Positions 26,191 through 34,697 of a stretch of DNA of 44,331 nucleotides are shown piece after piece. The stretch is taken from positions 1-44,331 of the forward strand of contig CBESOE010000023.1 of NCBI GenBank assembly GCA_965531145.1, given 5' to 3'. The stretch comes from JAQAZP01 sp965531145. GTDB lineage: Bacteria > Acidobacteriota > JAQAZP01. The notes under the pieces were generated by a model. That model was not told the DNA's origin. It searched no databases and saw nothing but the letters and a program-made list of their open reading frames with translations. Position numbers and translations under genes: made by a program. The number at the start of each line of letters is the position of its first letter. Position 1 is the first letter of the stretch.

Positions 26191-27441
26191 ATGGAGCGTC
26201 TGCAGAGCGCGTTGGGCCTCCTTGTTCTGCTTGGCCTGGCCTGGCTTTTTTCTGAAGCGCGCCGCAAGATCCGTTACCGGCCGGTGATCGCCGGCGTCCT
26301 GCTCCAACTGGCCCTCGGCCTGCTCTTTATCCGCGCTCCGGGGAGCCGGACATTTTTCCACCAGCTCAACCGCCTGGTGACCGTGCTGGAGGATGCCACC
26401 CGGGCCGGAACCTCGTTTGTTTTCGGTTTCCTCGGCGGTGCGGACCTTCCCTTTTCCGAGCTTTCCCCCGGTGCCTCCTACGTTCTTGCCTGCCGCGGGC
26501 TGCCGCTGCTGCTGCTGATGTCGGCCCTCACCGCGCTGCTCTTCCACTGGGGCATTCTCCAGCGGGTGGTGGGCCTCTTCTCCTTCATCCTGCGCAAGAC
26601 CATGGGGATCAGCGGTTGCGAGTCCCTCGGCACCTCGGCCAACATCTTCGTGGGGATGATCGAAGCCCCGCTCTTCATCCGCCTCTACTTTTCCAGCCTG
26701 ACCCGCAGCGAGCTGTTCACCATCATGGCCGGGGGCATGGCCACCATTGCCGGGACGATGATGGTGCTCTATGCCAACATCCTCGGCGGGGTTCTGGACG
26801 GCGCACTGGGCCACCTGCTGGTGGCCTCGGTGATCAGCGCCCCGGCGGCGATAACCGTGGCCAAGCTGATGATCCCCGAGACGGGCACTCCCCGTGAGGG
26901 TGATTTCAATATCCGACCGGAAAGCCGCAGTTCCATGGACGCCATCACCCGGGGGACGCTCCAGGGATTGGAACTGCTGCTCAACGTCGTGGCCATGCTG
27001 GTGGTTTTTGTCGCCCTGGTCTTCCTGGTCAACGCCGGCCTCGGTCTGCTGCCCCACTGGGGCGGCGAGGTGGTGAGCATGGAGCGGATTCTTGGCTGGC
27101 TGATGGCCCCGTTGGCCTGGCTGATGGGTGTGGACTGGTCCGAAGCCCGGGTGGCCGGCTCGCTGATGGGCACCAAGGTGGTGCTCAACGAGATGCTGGC
27201 TTATATCCAGCTGGCCCGCCTGCCCGAGGGTGTCCTCTCACCGCGAAGCCGGCTGATCATGCTCTATGCCATGTGCGGTTTTGCCAATTTCGGCTCGGTG
27301 GGGATCATGATCGGTGGAATGGGCGCCATCTCACCCGAACGCCGCGGTGAGGTGGTAGAACTGGGCCTGCGCTCCATTGTCGCCGGCACCCTGGCCACCA
27401 TGATGACCGGCTGCGTGGTCGGCATGCTGGGCATCTTTTAA
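26191..27441 (+). CDS. NupC/CNT-family nucleoside transporter
   Basis: This 416-residue integral membrane protein belongs to the concentrative nucleoside transporter family, which imports nucleosides with H+ or Na+. Family motifs are clear: GTSANIFVGMIEAPLFIR, MAGGMATIAGTMMVLYA, GTKVVLNEMLAY and CGFANFGSVGIMIGG. The gating domain begins with ALTALLFHWGILQ. The length is normal. I chose the ATG at 26191 because AAGGGA lies upstream and MERLQSALGLL matches a usual start. It stands downstream of the repeat at 26023 and is followed by a perfect hairpin that may serve as its terminator. Confidence 0.92.
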   Translation: MERLQSALGLLVLLGLAWLFSEARRKIRYRPVIAGVLLQLALGLLFIRAPGSRTFFHQLNRLVTVLEDATRAGTSFVFGFLGGADLPFSELSPGASYVLACRGLPLLLLMSALTALLFHWGILQRVVGLFSFILRKTMGISGCESLGTSANIFVGMIEAPLFIRLYFSSLTRSELFTIMAGGMATIAGTMMVLYANILGGVLDGALGHLLVASVISAPAAITVAKLMIPETGTPREGDFNIRPESRSSMDAITRGTLQGLELLLNVVAMLVVFVALVFLVNAGLGLLPHWGGEVVSMERILGWLMAPLAWLMGVDWSEARVAGSLMGTKVVLNEMLAYIQLARLPEGVLSPRSRLIMLYAMCGFANFGSVGIMIGGMGAISPERRGEVVELGLRSIVAGTLATMMTGCVVGMLGIF

Positions 27442-27464
27442 GAGCAAAAGAGGCATCAGAAAGT

Positions 27465-27525
27465 AGAGAAAGTAGGGACAGTTACTACTTTTTCAAAAAA
27501 AGTAGTAACTGTCCCTACTTTCTCT
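27465..27525. repeat. Perfect 29-bp hairpin between convergent genes
   Basis: Positions 27465-27493 and 27497-27525 are exact reverse complements, with a 3-nt loop (CAA). The arms contain GTAGGGACAGTTACTAC followed by TTTTT, giving T-runs next to the loop rather than after the stem. It fills the gap between the nucleoside transporter and the acyltransferase genes. The AGGGACAGTTACTAC-type sequence looks like ends of REP-associated transposon-like elements, so I class it as a repeat that may also stop transcription. Confidence 0.85.
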
Positions 27526-27534
27526 CACTCCTGT

Positions 27535-28209
27535 TCAGGAGATCGCTTCGTCGCCTGCGGCTTCTCGCGATGACTCCGGCACCAAGCCGTTCAGCGTGTC
27601 GTCCATCTCCTCGCGGGAGTAGATGTCGGTTTTTCCCAGGATGACGTGGATGCGGGTGAAGGGCAGAGGCAGTTTTGCCTGGTTCCAGGATTTCTTGAAG
27701 GTGAAGTAGTGTTCGGGCCAGGAGCGCAGGGGAAGGATGGGACGTCCTGACTTCTCCGCCAGGCGGACGATTCCTTCCTTGGTTTTGTAGATCGGCCCTC
27801 GCGGGCCGTCCACCGCCATGGTGAAATTGTAGCCCTTTCTGATCATCCGGATCGAAGCGATAAAGCCCCGTGCCCCGCCGCGGGTGGATGAACCGCGGGT
27901 GGTGCGAAAGCCGAAACACTCCAGGGCAGTGGCCATGATGGTTCCGTCCCGGGAGTCGGAGACCATGGCCACAATGCCGCGATTGCGGAAGCAGGGGATC
28001 AGGGCGAGTTCATCCTGGTGCCAGAAGGCGTAGATGTAGTTGTTCCCCGGCTTCGGGTCGCGATCATGGAGCTCGGAAAAGACGGTCCGCGGTGTGTCCG
28101 GGCTGGCGTAGTGCAGCCGGAAGCGGAAGGTGGCGGAGTACAGCCGGTAGATCAGCCAGGCGATCCAGCCGATGATCTTTTCCTTGCGATACCGGGGTGT
28201 GTCGGGCAT
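27535..28209 (-). CDS. Lysophospholipid acyltransferase family protein (DUF374-like)
   Basis: The 224-residue product has an N-terminal hydrophobic helix (IIGWIAWLIYRLYSATF), the active-site-like segment AFWHQDELALIP, and SDSRDG. It also has GFRTTRGSSTRGGARG and AVDGPRGPIYKTKEG, the typical layout of DUF374 acyltransferases related to lipid A or lysophospholipid acylation at the inner membrane. GGAGA before the ATG at 28209 (MPDTPRYRK) supports this start; the frame is open to 28242. The last dozen residues (SSREAAGDEAIS) and the stop codon are encoded by a half-copy of a dispersed repeat (27538-27574), so the native end has probably been replaced. Confidence 0.85.
   Translation of the reverse strand: MPDTPRYRKEKIIGWIAWLIYRLYSATFRFRLHYASPDTPRTVFSELHDRDPKPGNNYIYAFWHQDELALIPCFRNRGIVAMVSDSRDGTIMATALECFGFRTTRGSSTRGGARGFIASIRMIRKGYNFTMAVDGPRGPIYKTKEGIVRLAEKSGRPILPLRSWPEHYFTFKKSWNQAKLPLPFTRIHVILGKTDIYSREEMDDTLNGLVPESSREAAGDEAIS
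27538..27574. repeat. Half-copy of the LRAQRSNP-type palindromic repeat
   Basis: GGAGATCGCTTCGTCGCC...TCGCGATGAC here aligns with GGAGATTGCTTCGTCGCC...TCGCAATGAC at 32036-32077, with a few substitutions and a short gap. It forms the 3' end of the acyltransferase coding sequence. Confidence 0.7.
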
Positions 28210-28266
28210 CGGTTCTCCATTATCCGTAACGCTCGGCCGCAAGATAGAGCCTTGCTTCAGGTGCTG

Positions 28267-29160
28267 TCAATCTGCTTCGTCAGGCTCAGCAGAGATCCCC
28301 CGGCCCGCCCCGTTCTCCAGCCGCCGCGCCGCCTCGAGGTAGTAGGATTCCACCTTCTCGAAGCCGACAAAATTCTTGCCCAGCCGGCTGCAGGCCGCCC
28401 CGGTGTTGCCCAGGCCCATGAAGGGATCGAGCACCAGCCCCACCCGTTCCAGCCCGTGGACACGCAGGCACATCTCGGGCAGGCGGGCCGGGAAGGTGGC
28501 CGGATGGGGCCGGTCGGTGGCCCGGCGCTTGATCGTCTCATAGGGGATGAACCAGGTGTTTCCCCGGCAGTGCAGGTCGCGGCCCCCGGCGGCGGCCCAG
28601 CGGGTGACGTTGCTCTTGTCCTGGTAGGGCACACCGAGGGCCAGCCGGTCCAGCGGCACATCCCCTTCGTGGGTCAGGTGAAAGATGTACTCGTGGCAGT
28701 CGTTGACAAATCTCTTGGAGTTGATCGGTTTGTAGTGCCCCACCACCACGTCGCCGGTGATCGCCGGGTAACGGCCCGCATCCTCCTTCATCACCGAGAT
28801 CGACTTGACCCAGTGGAAGACGTTCTGCAGCTGGAAATGCTGGCGGGCCACGCCCAGCACCTCGAAGGGCACCCAGGGATCCCGGGGGCGGGAGCCGACA
28901 TTGAGGAAGAAGGAGCCCTGCCGCCCCAGCAACCGCTTCACCGCGGCGAACCAGCGGCCGGTCCACTGGAGGTAGTCGGACCGCGAACCGCCGTCGTCAA
29001 AGCCCTCGTACTTGATCCCCAGATTGTAGGGCGGCGAGGTGACCACCACGTCCACCGACCCGGGTTGCAGACCTTCCATGCGATCAAGGCAGTCGCCGTG
29101 GACCAGGCGGATTTCCGCGTCCCCCTGGGCGGCGCGGATCATCTTCTCGGTGGCGGGCAT
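28267..29160 (-). CDS. Orphan beta-class DNA methyltransferase (N4-cytosine or N6-adenine)
   Basis: This 297-residue SAM-dependent DNA methyltransferase has the catalytic motif TSPPY at residues 41-45, ahead of the SAM-binding motif DPFMGLGNTG starting at D245. That is the beta-class order (motif IV before I). HGDCLDRMEGL precedes the catalytic motif, and RPHPATFPARLPEMCLRVHG leads to motif I. TSPPY is most often linked with N4-methylcytosine enzymes, but N6-adenine activity cannot be excluded. No restriction endonuclease lies beside it, so it may be a solitary methylase. GGGAGA 3-4 nt before the ATG at 29160 supports the start. The acyltransferase gene follows 57 nt downstream, on the same strand. 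Confidence 0.88.
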   Translation of the reverse strand: MPATEKMIRAAQGDAEIRLVHGDCLDRMEGLQPGSVDVVVTSPPYNLGIKYEGFDDGGSRSDYLQWTGRWFAAVKRLLGRQGSFFLNVGSRPRDPWVPFEVLGVARQHFQLQNVFHWVKSISVMKEDAGRYPAITGDVVVGHYKPINSKRFVNDCHEYIFHLTHEGDVPLDRLALGVPYQDKSNVTRWAAAGGRDLHCRGNTWFIPYETIKRRATDRPHPATFPARLPEMCLRVHGLERVGLVLDPFMGLGNTGAACSRLGKNFVGFEKVESYYLEAARRLENGAGRGISAEPDEAD

Positions 29161-29321
29161 CGCGCTCTCCCTCGTTGCAGCATTGGTCTCCGATGGTCCT
29201 GCCGGCCATTGTACCGTTTTGCCGGTGAACGGGAAAGACCGGCCCGCTGTGGATTGGAACTGGCCCTTGACTCGGTTTCGACCCGGTGCAAACATACTGG
29301 GTTGCAAACCGTGAGGTGATG

Positions 29322-31340
29322 ATGAACGCGCATTTGAACAGAGTGGGGGGAACGCATGCCGGGAGCGGTCTGGTCACGCTCGGTCTGCTGCTCCTGATGC
29401 TGGGGGGCTGGTCCTGCAGCGGCCCCGGCCTGGAAGACCTGACGCTCCACAAGCCGGGGGAATACGAGGATCACGGCGACATGGCGGAGCTGGCCGGCGA
29501 AGCCTCCCCGTCCGACGGCAAAGGGACCGCATCCCTCGAGGCCTCCGGGCCGGCGGTGGCCGGTGCTCCGGGCACCTGGACCATCACCTACACCGCGGCC
29601 GGTGAGGGGATCGCCGTGGGCGGGGGCGTGGTGCTCCAGGTCTCGCCCTTCTGGCAGTGGTCGCCGCCCCAGGACCGTTTCCCCGAGTACTCCGGCTACA
29701 CCACGGTCAGCTGCTCCGACCCCGCCGTTCGCCTGGAACTCTCCACCGGGCAGCATCCGTTCATGGTGGCCCGGGTGCGGGACAAGGATCTGGCCGCGGG
29801 TGAGACCATCCGCTTCATTTACGGCGACACCGGCGGCGGATCGAGCCCGGGTGGCGCGGCCATCGCCGACCGCTACGCCGAACACGGCGAGACCTTTTTC
29901 ATCAAGGTGGATGGCGATGGGGACGAGTATTTCGCCCCCATCGCGGAGCACCCCACGGTGGACGTGGCCGCCGGGCCGCCGGTGGGATTCTTTGTCACTG
30001 CCGAGTCCTGGGTGGAGCAGGGGGGAACCGTGCAGGTCACCGCCTCGGCCCTGGACCGGGTCTGGAACCGTGCCGCCCAGTATCGCGGCCGGGTGGAACT
30101 GGATCTGCCCCCCGGCCTGGAACTGGTGTCCGGCCCCGAGGGCCCGTTCACCGAGGCGGAGGCCGGCGCCCGGGTCTTCACCCTCCGGGCCCTGGAGGAG
30201 GGGTTGTTTCACGTGACCGCCCGGGACCCGGATGGCCGGCTGGGCGAGGGTGGGAGCAACACCATTTTCTGCGGTGAGATGCTCAATGAATATCGGCTCT
30301 ATTGGGGCGACCTCCATGGCCACTCACGGCTCAGTGACGGTTCGGGATCCCCCGAGGACTACTACGCCTACGCCAGGGACGTGGCCGGCCTCCACGTTTC
30401 GGTGCTCACCGACCACGATGGCCACGGCATCCTGCCCCTGGACACCACCCCGGCGCTCTTCGAGCAGATCCGGCAGACCACCGAGGCCTTCAACGAGCCG
30501 GGCCGCTTCGTCACCTTCCCCGGGTACGAGTGGACCAACTGGATCTACGGCCACAAGCACGTGCTCTACCTGAATCCCGAGGAAGCGGAGATCTTCAGCT
30601 TTCGCGACCCGGACAACGACGAACCAACGGAGTTGTGGTCCAGCCTGCAGGGCAAGACCGCCATGACCATCAGTCACCACGTGGGCGGCGGACCCATCGC
30701 CTGTGACTGGGACCACCACAACCCGGAGCTGGAGCGCCTGGTGGAGATCGCCTCGATCCACGGCATTTCCGAATACTACGGCGGCCCCCGTTCGGTTTAC
30801 CGCCCGGTGGAGGGCGCCTTTGCCCAGGACGCCCTGGCCCGCGGCTACCGCCTGGGCATGATCGGCTCCGGGGACAGCCACAACAGCCATCCCGGAACCC
30901 GTGACGTGTCGGCGGCCACCCACGGCCTGGCCGGGATCTATGCCACCGGTCTGACCCGCGAGGAGATCTGGGAGGCCCTGCATTCACGTCGGGTCTTCGC
31001 CACCGCCGGCCAGCGCATCGTGGTCAACTTCCTGGTCAACGGGGAGATGATGGGTGGAGAAATCGCCGTGAGCGACCCGGGCGAGCCGCGGCTGATCATG
31101 GGCCTGGCCGTGGGCACTGCCGGGGTGGAGACCATCGAGGTGTTGAAGAACAACCGGGTGTTGTATGCCGAGCGGGGTGAGGGCGAACTGCTCCGGCGAT
31201 TTGCCGCGGTGGACGAGACACCAGCGGTGGACGGTGACTACTACTACCTACGGGTGACCCTGGTGGACGGCGAACAGGCCTGGAGCAGCCCGGTCTGGGT
31301 TTCGGTTGGCGATGGACCGGTTCCGGGGGAAGCTCGTTGA
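29322..31340 (+). CDS. Exported PHP-domain (DUF3604-like) metallophosphoesterase
   Basis: This ~672-residue protein has a signal segment (LVTLGLLLLMLGGWSCSG) whose Cys could be lipidated, although the lipobox is imperfect (G-W-S-C). About 300 residues of beta-rich domains follow. The PHP-like metal site begins with YWGDLHGHSRLSDG (D330, H332, H334), then LTDHDGHG (~363-370), TISHHVGGG and GSGDSHNSHPG. A C-terminal domain ends in YYYLRVTLVDGEQAWSSPVWV, typical of DUF3604 proteins. It probably hydrolyses phosphate esters outside the cytoplasm; the substrate is unknown. ATG 29322 has AGG 5 nt upstream; 29319 (ATG) and 29286 (GTG) are alternatives. The gene is divergent from the methyltransferase; the 161-nt gap has no convincing promoter. 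Confidence 0.82.
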   Translation: MNAHLNRVGGTHAGSGLVTLGLLLLMLGGWSCSGPGLEDLTLHKPGEYEDHGDMAELAGEASPSDGKGTASLEASGPAVAGAPGTWTITYTAAGEGIAVGGGVVLQVSPFWQWSPPQDRFPEYSGYTTVSCSDPAVRLELSTGQHPFMVARVRDKDLAAGETIRFIYGDTGGGSSPGGAAIADRYAEHGETFFIKVDGDGDEYFAPIAEHPTVDVAAGPPVGFFVTAESWVEQGGTVQVTASALDRVWNRAAQYRGRVELDLPPGLELVSGPEGPFTEAEAGARVFTLRALEEGLFHVTARDPDGRLGEGGSNTIFCGEMLNEYRLYWGDLHGHSRLSDGSGSPEDYYAYARDVAGLHVSVLTDHDGHGILPLDTTPALFEQIRQTTEAFNEPGRFVTFPGYEWTNWIYGHKHVLYLNPEEAEIFSFRDPDNDEPTELWSSLQGKTAMTISHHVGGGPIACDWDHHNPELERLVEIASIHGISEYYGGPRSVYRPVEGAFAQDALARGYRLGMIGSGDSHNSHPGTRDVSAATHGLAGIYATGLTREEIWEALHSRRVFATAGQRIVVNFLVNGEMMGGEIAVSDPGEPRLIMGLAVGTAGVETIEVLKNNRVLYAERGEGELLRRFAAVDETPAVDGDYYYLRVTLVDGEQAWSSPVWVSVGDGPVPGEAR

Positions 31341-31413
31341 CAACGTGAAAATCGCTCTCTATCATTTGCCGCATAGAGATCTCTTTTGACACGGAAGTTT
31401 TCCCGGACTAAAC

Positions 31414-32754
31414 ATGGCCTCCAGAGCACACAGTCCGCCAGACTCCCGGGTGCCCTACCTGGACAACATCCGTTCGGTGGTCATCGTCTTCGTGGTGCTC
31501 TTCCACGCCATCCTCCCCTACAGCCAGGCCTGCCCCTGGTGGTATGTGGTCGACTCGCAGTCCATCCCCCTGGCCATCCTTCTCATCATCCTCCTTGAAC
31601 CGATTCTGATGCCGGCGCTGTTCTTCATTTCCGGGTTGCTGGCCTGGCCGTCATGGGAGCGGAAGGGACCCTCCCGGTTCATGGTGGACAAGGTGAAACG
31701 GCTGATGGTGCCCTTCCTGCTCTGCACCTTCCTCTTCAGCCCGATCATGCCCTTTATCCGGCAGTGGGTTCGTGCCGCTGACGGTGGTGTCCACCCCCTA
31801 GGGTTCTGGGCCTTCTGGCTCACCTTTGTCCAGAGCGGATCGGAAATTCACTCCGGCCCCGTGATTCTCAACCCGGACCTGGTGGTCAGCCAATACTGGT
31901 TCCTGATGCTGCTCTTTGTCTTTTTCTGCGGGTTCTGTCTCTACAATCTGCTACGGGGTGGAGCAGGGGGCAGGCAATCATCTTCATTGCGAGCGCAGCG
32001 AAGCAATCCCACCGGCGGTGGTACCACTACTCGGGAGATTGCTTCGTCGCCCGCTTCGCGGACTCCTCGCAATGACAGTCAGGGGCGGGAAGCATCGCCG
32101 TCACGTACGGGCCTGCTGGTGGGTTTCGCGGCATTTGCCCTGGTTATCGGGCTGGTCTATGCCCTGGTCTGTCGCCATATCGACGGCACTGTCTGGGTTA
32201 CCGTGGGCAGCCTGTTACAGGTTCAGCCGGCCAAGGTGCCGATCTACCTGGCCTTCTTCCTGGCGGGAATATATGTCGAGCGGCGGGACCTGCTGCCGCG
32301 TATCCTCGATACCGGGCGTCCGGCGATATGGTTCGGGGTGAGCTTCATGGCGTTTGCAGCCTATTTCGCCGCAGTTATGGTGACCTTTCCCGTGGAGGAC
32401 CCTTCACCGGTCCTGCAGTTTGCGGGCAGGACCCTCCGGCTCTTTTACGTGGTTGCCGTATCACTCTGGTCACTCTCCTTTTTTAACCGCCATCTTAACC
32501 GGTCCACCAGCACGTGGGAGGAACTGTCGTCCAATTCCTATAATATTTACCTGATCCACATGGTGCCCCAGGTAGTGGTGCAGCTGATCGTCCTCTCTCT
32601 GCCCATACCGGCAGTGCTGAAGTTTGCCATCGCCTTCCTGGTCACCCTGCTCATCAGTTACCTGGTCAGCCGTTTCCTGGTACGGAAGTCCGCCACCGCC
32701 ACCATCCTGGGAATGGTGCTGCTCTTCATTGTCCTCAGCCTCTGGTTCAGATAA
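31414..32754 (+). CDS. Acyltransferase family 3 membrane protein with in-frame repeat insertion
   Basis: The 446-residue protein resembles MdoC/OpgC-type membrane acyltransferases, with about ten helices. It starts with YLDNIRSVVIVFVVLFHAILP, which includes the expected His and Arg, and ends with NSYNIYLIHMVPQVVVQL, the typical penultimate region. Such enzymes modify glycans or lipids at the inner membrane; the acceptor is unknown. Residues 189-223 (SSSLRAQRSNP...TPRNDSQ) are encoded by a dispersed palindromic repeat inserted in frame in the loop after YNLLRGG. It adds 35 residues without breaking the frame, so the gene may still be functional. No strong RBS is visible before the ATG. Confidence 0.85.
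   Translation: MASRAHSPPDSRVPYLDNIRSVVIVFVVLFHAILPYSQACPWWYVVDSQSIPLAILLIILLEPILMPALFFISGLLAWPSWERKGPSRFMVDKVKRLMVPFLLCTFLFSPIMPFIRQWVRAADGGVHPLGFWAFWLTFVQSGSEIHSGPVILNPDLVVSQYWFLMLLFVFFCGFCLYNLLRGGAGGRQSSSLRAQRSNPTGGGTTTREIASSPASRTPRNDSQGREASPSRTGLLVGFAAFALVIGLVYALVCRHIDGTVWVTVGSLLQVQPAKVPIYLAFFLAGIYVERRDLLPRILDTGRPAIWFGVSFMAFAAYFAAVMVTFPVEDPSPVLQFAGRTLRLFYVVAVSLWSLSFFNRHLNRSTSTWEELSSNSYNIYLIHMVPQVVVQLIVLSLPIPAVLKFAIAFLVTLLISYLVSRFLVRKSATATILGMVLLFIVLSLWFR
31979..32083. repeat. 105-nt palindromic repeat inserted in frame in the acyltransferase gene
   Basis: The left part TCATTGCGAGCGCAGCGAAGCAATC and the right part GATTGCTTCGTCGCC...TCGCAATGAC are imperfect reverse complements about 30 nt apart. 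105 nt equals 35 codons, and the reading frame is preserved across it. Exact ends are uncertain by a few bases. A related half-copy lies at 27538. Confidence 0.85.
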
Positions 32755-32769
32755 GAGTGGTATCGCAGG

Positions 32770-34488
32770 TCATGGCAGGACCTTGAGGCTCCGCATGCGG
32801 TTGATCGCCATCACCACTTCCTGGATCCGCGGCAGGGCCAGGTCGCCCTCCAGCCGGGGCGAGATCAGGTCGAACCCCTCCCGTTCCAGGTCAGCGAAGA
32901 GCCGATCCAGCTCCTCCCTGATGTTCTCCCCCCGGCCGCAGTAGCGCGATTCATAGAGATGGATGGTTTTGGCCAGGGCCCGGGTCTGGGCCGGGTCCAC
33001 CAGCTGTTCCAGACAAACGAGGTCCATCCGGGTGGTGCCGTAGAGCACGGTGCGCAGGCCCCTGACGTCGATCTTCACCGCCCGCCGGCCCCGGGCCGCG
33101 TCGAAGCTTTTGTGGTCCGGGCGCCGCTGGGTGAGAGCGCCGAACTGCTTGCCCCCTTCGTGCTGTCTCCGCCGACCAAACCGTTCGGCCACCGCCCGGG
33201 CCCCGGCAGTGACGTCGCGGGGAACGTAGCCATCCATCATCAGCACCAGGTCCGCCGCTTCGAAGTAGTCGCCGGAACCGCCCATCACCAGGATGGTGGA
33301 AACACCTCGTTCCTCGTAGATCTGGCGCACCTTGTCCAGAAAGGGAGTGATCGGCTCCTTTTCCCCGGGCACCAAGGCCTGCATCCGTTCGTCGCGGATC
33401 ATGAAGTTGGTGGCGCAGGTGTCCTCGTCCAGCAGCAGCAGCCGGGCATCCATCTCCAGCGCTTCGATGATGTTGGCTGCCTGGGAGGTGGAGCCGCTGG
33501 CGTTGTCGGTGGAGAAGGCGGTGGTGTCGCGGCCCAGGGGCAGCCTGCCGATAAAGGGCGAGATGTTGACCCGCTCGATTCGCCGGCCATCCTCGGCGCG
33601 GATCTTCACCGCGGAGGGAACGGTGGCGCACAACTCACGGCCGTCCCCCGGCAGGTGGTCGTAGACCGAGCGCTCCAGCGCCTGGAGCAGGGTCGATTTG
33701 CCGTGGAAGCCGCCCCCCACGATGAGAGTCACCCCGGCCGGAATTCCCATGCCGCTGATCCGGCCGGCGTGGGGCAGGTCCACCTCCACCCGCAGGTTAT
33801 CGGGGCTGGTGAAGGGGACCACCTTCCGGTCCAGCGGCCGGTCGTCCACGCCGCTGCGCCGGGGCAGCACCGACCCGTCGGCCACAAAGGCCGCCAGGCC
33901 CAACCGCTCCAGCTGCCGGCGCAGGGCCTGCTGGTCCTCGGCCGCCTGGCAGTGCAGGTGCAGCAACTGTTCATCCAGCGTTTCGCAGAGCAGGGCGCGG
34001 TCGGCCAGCAGCGGCAGTTCATCCAGCAGCAGCGCCGCCGCCTCACGGGCCAGCACCCGGCGGCCGACGGCCGGCAGACCCACGGTGAGCCGCAGTTCCA
34101 CCCGTTGATCGTCGATGATCACTGCGGAGCGACGGAGAATTTCCTGCCCGCCACGGTTTACCTCCACCCGCCCGCTCTTGCCGCTGCCCTGCCCGGCACG
34201 CACACGTTTGGCGGCGGCCGCAGCGGCCCGGCCGACAAAGTCCTCCAGCCCCCGGCGCCGGTGGGGGTGGTCGTACAACCATTCGGGGAACCGGGCGCGT
34301 GACTGGGGCAGTTCCAGGCGGAGACGCGACGGGGCGGCAAAGGGGTCGCCCTGGACGTGGTCGATGTGCAGCAGCAGTCCAGGGGTGAGCAGCCAGCTCC
34401 CCTCCAGGTCCTTGTAAGCCCGGTATCCCCGCCCGTCGATGCGGTGCAGGGTTTGCTCGAGGTCGCTGCGGTCCATCAGATGCGGCAT
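32770..34488 (-). CDS. ABC-class ATPase of the COG3044/PF09818 type
   Basis: This 572-residue protein matches the conserved bacterial 'ATPase of the ABC class' group. It has a Walker A GGGFHGKST (258-266, K264), a signature-like SGSTSQAANIIEALE, a Walker B LLLLDEDTCATNF (D354-E355) and the C-terminal LPRIQEVVMAINRMR typical of the family. Upstream is the SRLRLELPQSRARFPEW segment found near the start of these proteins. There are no membrane helices and no transporter partner, so it is a soluble ATPase. A trypanosome homologue (MRB1590) works in RNA editing, but the bacterial role is unknown. Start at 34488; 34476 is an alternative ATG. It is divergently transcribed from the rhodanese gene. 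Confidence 0.87.
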   Translation of the reverse strand: MPHLMDRSDLEQTLHRIDGRGYRAYKDLEGSWLLTPGLLLHIDHVQGDPFAAPSRLRLELPQSRARFPEWLYDHPHRRRGLEDFVGRAAAAAAKRVRAGQGSGKSGRVEVNRGGQEILRRSAVIIDDQRVELRLTVGLPAVGRRVLAREAAALLLDELPLLADRALLCETLDEQLLHLHCQAAEDQQALRRQLERLGLAAFVADGSVLPRRSGVDDRPLDRKVVPFTSPDNLRVEVDLPHAGRISGMGIPAGVTLIVGGGFHGKSTLLQALERSVYDHLPGDGRELCATVPSAVKIRAEDGRRIERVNISPFIGRLPLGRDTTAFSTDNASGSTSQAANIIEALEMDARLLLLDEDTCATNFMIRDERMQALVPGEKEPITPFLDKVRQIYEERGVSTILVMGGSGDYFEAADLVLMMDGYVPRDVTAGARAVAERFGRRRQHEGGKQFGALTQRRPDHKSFDAARGRRAVKIDVRGLRTVLYGTTRMDLVCLEQLVDPAQTRALAKTIHLYESRYCGRGENIREELDRLFADLEREGFDLISPRLEGDLALPRIQEVVMAINRMRSLKVLP

Positions 34489-34577
34489 TCGGTTGTATCC
34501 CGTCTGTGCCCGGTTGCGGAAATAGACAGATGGCGGTGTGTGGGCGTATTGAGAAGCGTTGCCGCCGCCGGGAACAG

Positions 34578-34583
34578 ATTATA
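34578..34583 (-). promoter_or_regulatory. Extended -10 promoter for the ABC-class ATPase gene
   Basis: On the minus strand TGCTATAAT gives a perfect -10 (TATAAT, 34583-34578) with the extended TGn motif. No good -35 is present, as is usual for extended -10 promoters. The leader would be about 80 nt. Confidence 0.5.
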
Positions 34584-34618
34584 GCAAAATGATGGTTTGG
34601 CCAGGTTCGGCGGGGTGA

Positions 34619-34647
34619 TTGTGAAGAGGGTGCCGCCCCTTTATAAT
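34619..34647 (+). promoter_or_regulatory. Sigma70-type promoter for the rhodanese-MauE pair
   Basis: TTGTGA (34619-34624), 17 nt, TATAAT (34642-34647), with the predicted start site about 45 nt before the rhodanese ATG. Together with the minus-strand -10 at 34578 it forms a compact divergent promoter region. Confidence 0.68.
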
Positions 34648-34697
34648 GCGCCGGACAGGCGGATTTGCGGAACGATCCGCAGCGGAGACGATACGAG

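Noticed and set aside
29208..29213. TACAAT as a -10 for the methyltransferase gene on the minus strand
   Set aside because: No acceptable -35 at 16-18 nt, so support is too weak to list.
29255..29300. TTGACT...CATACT promoter for the PHP protein
   Set aside because: The spacing is about 20 nt, too long for a normal sigma70 site.
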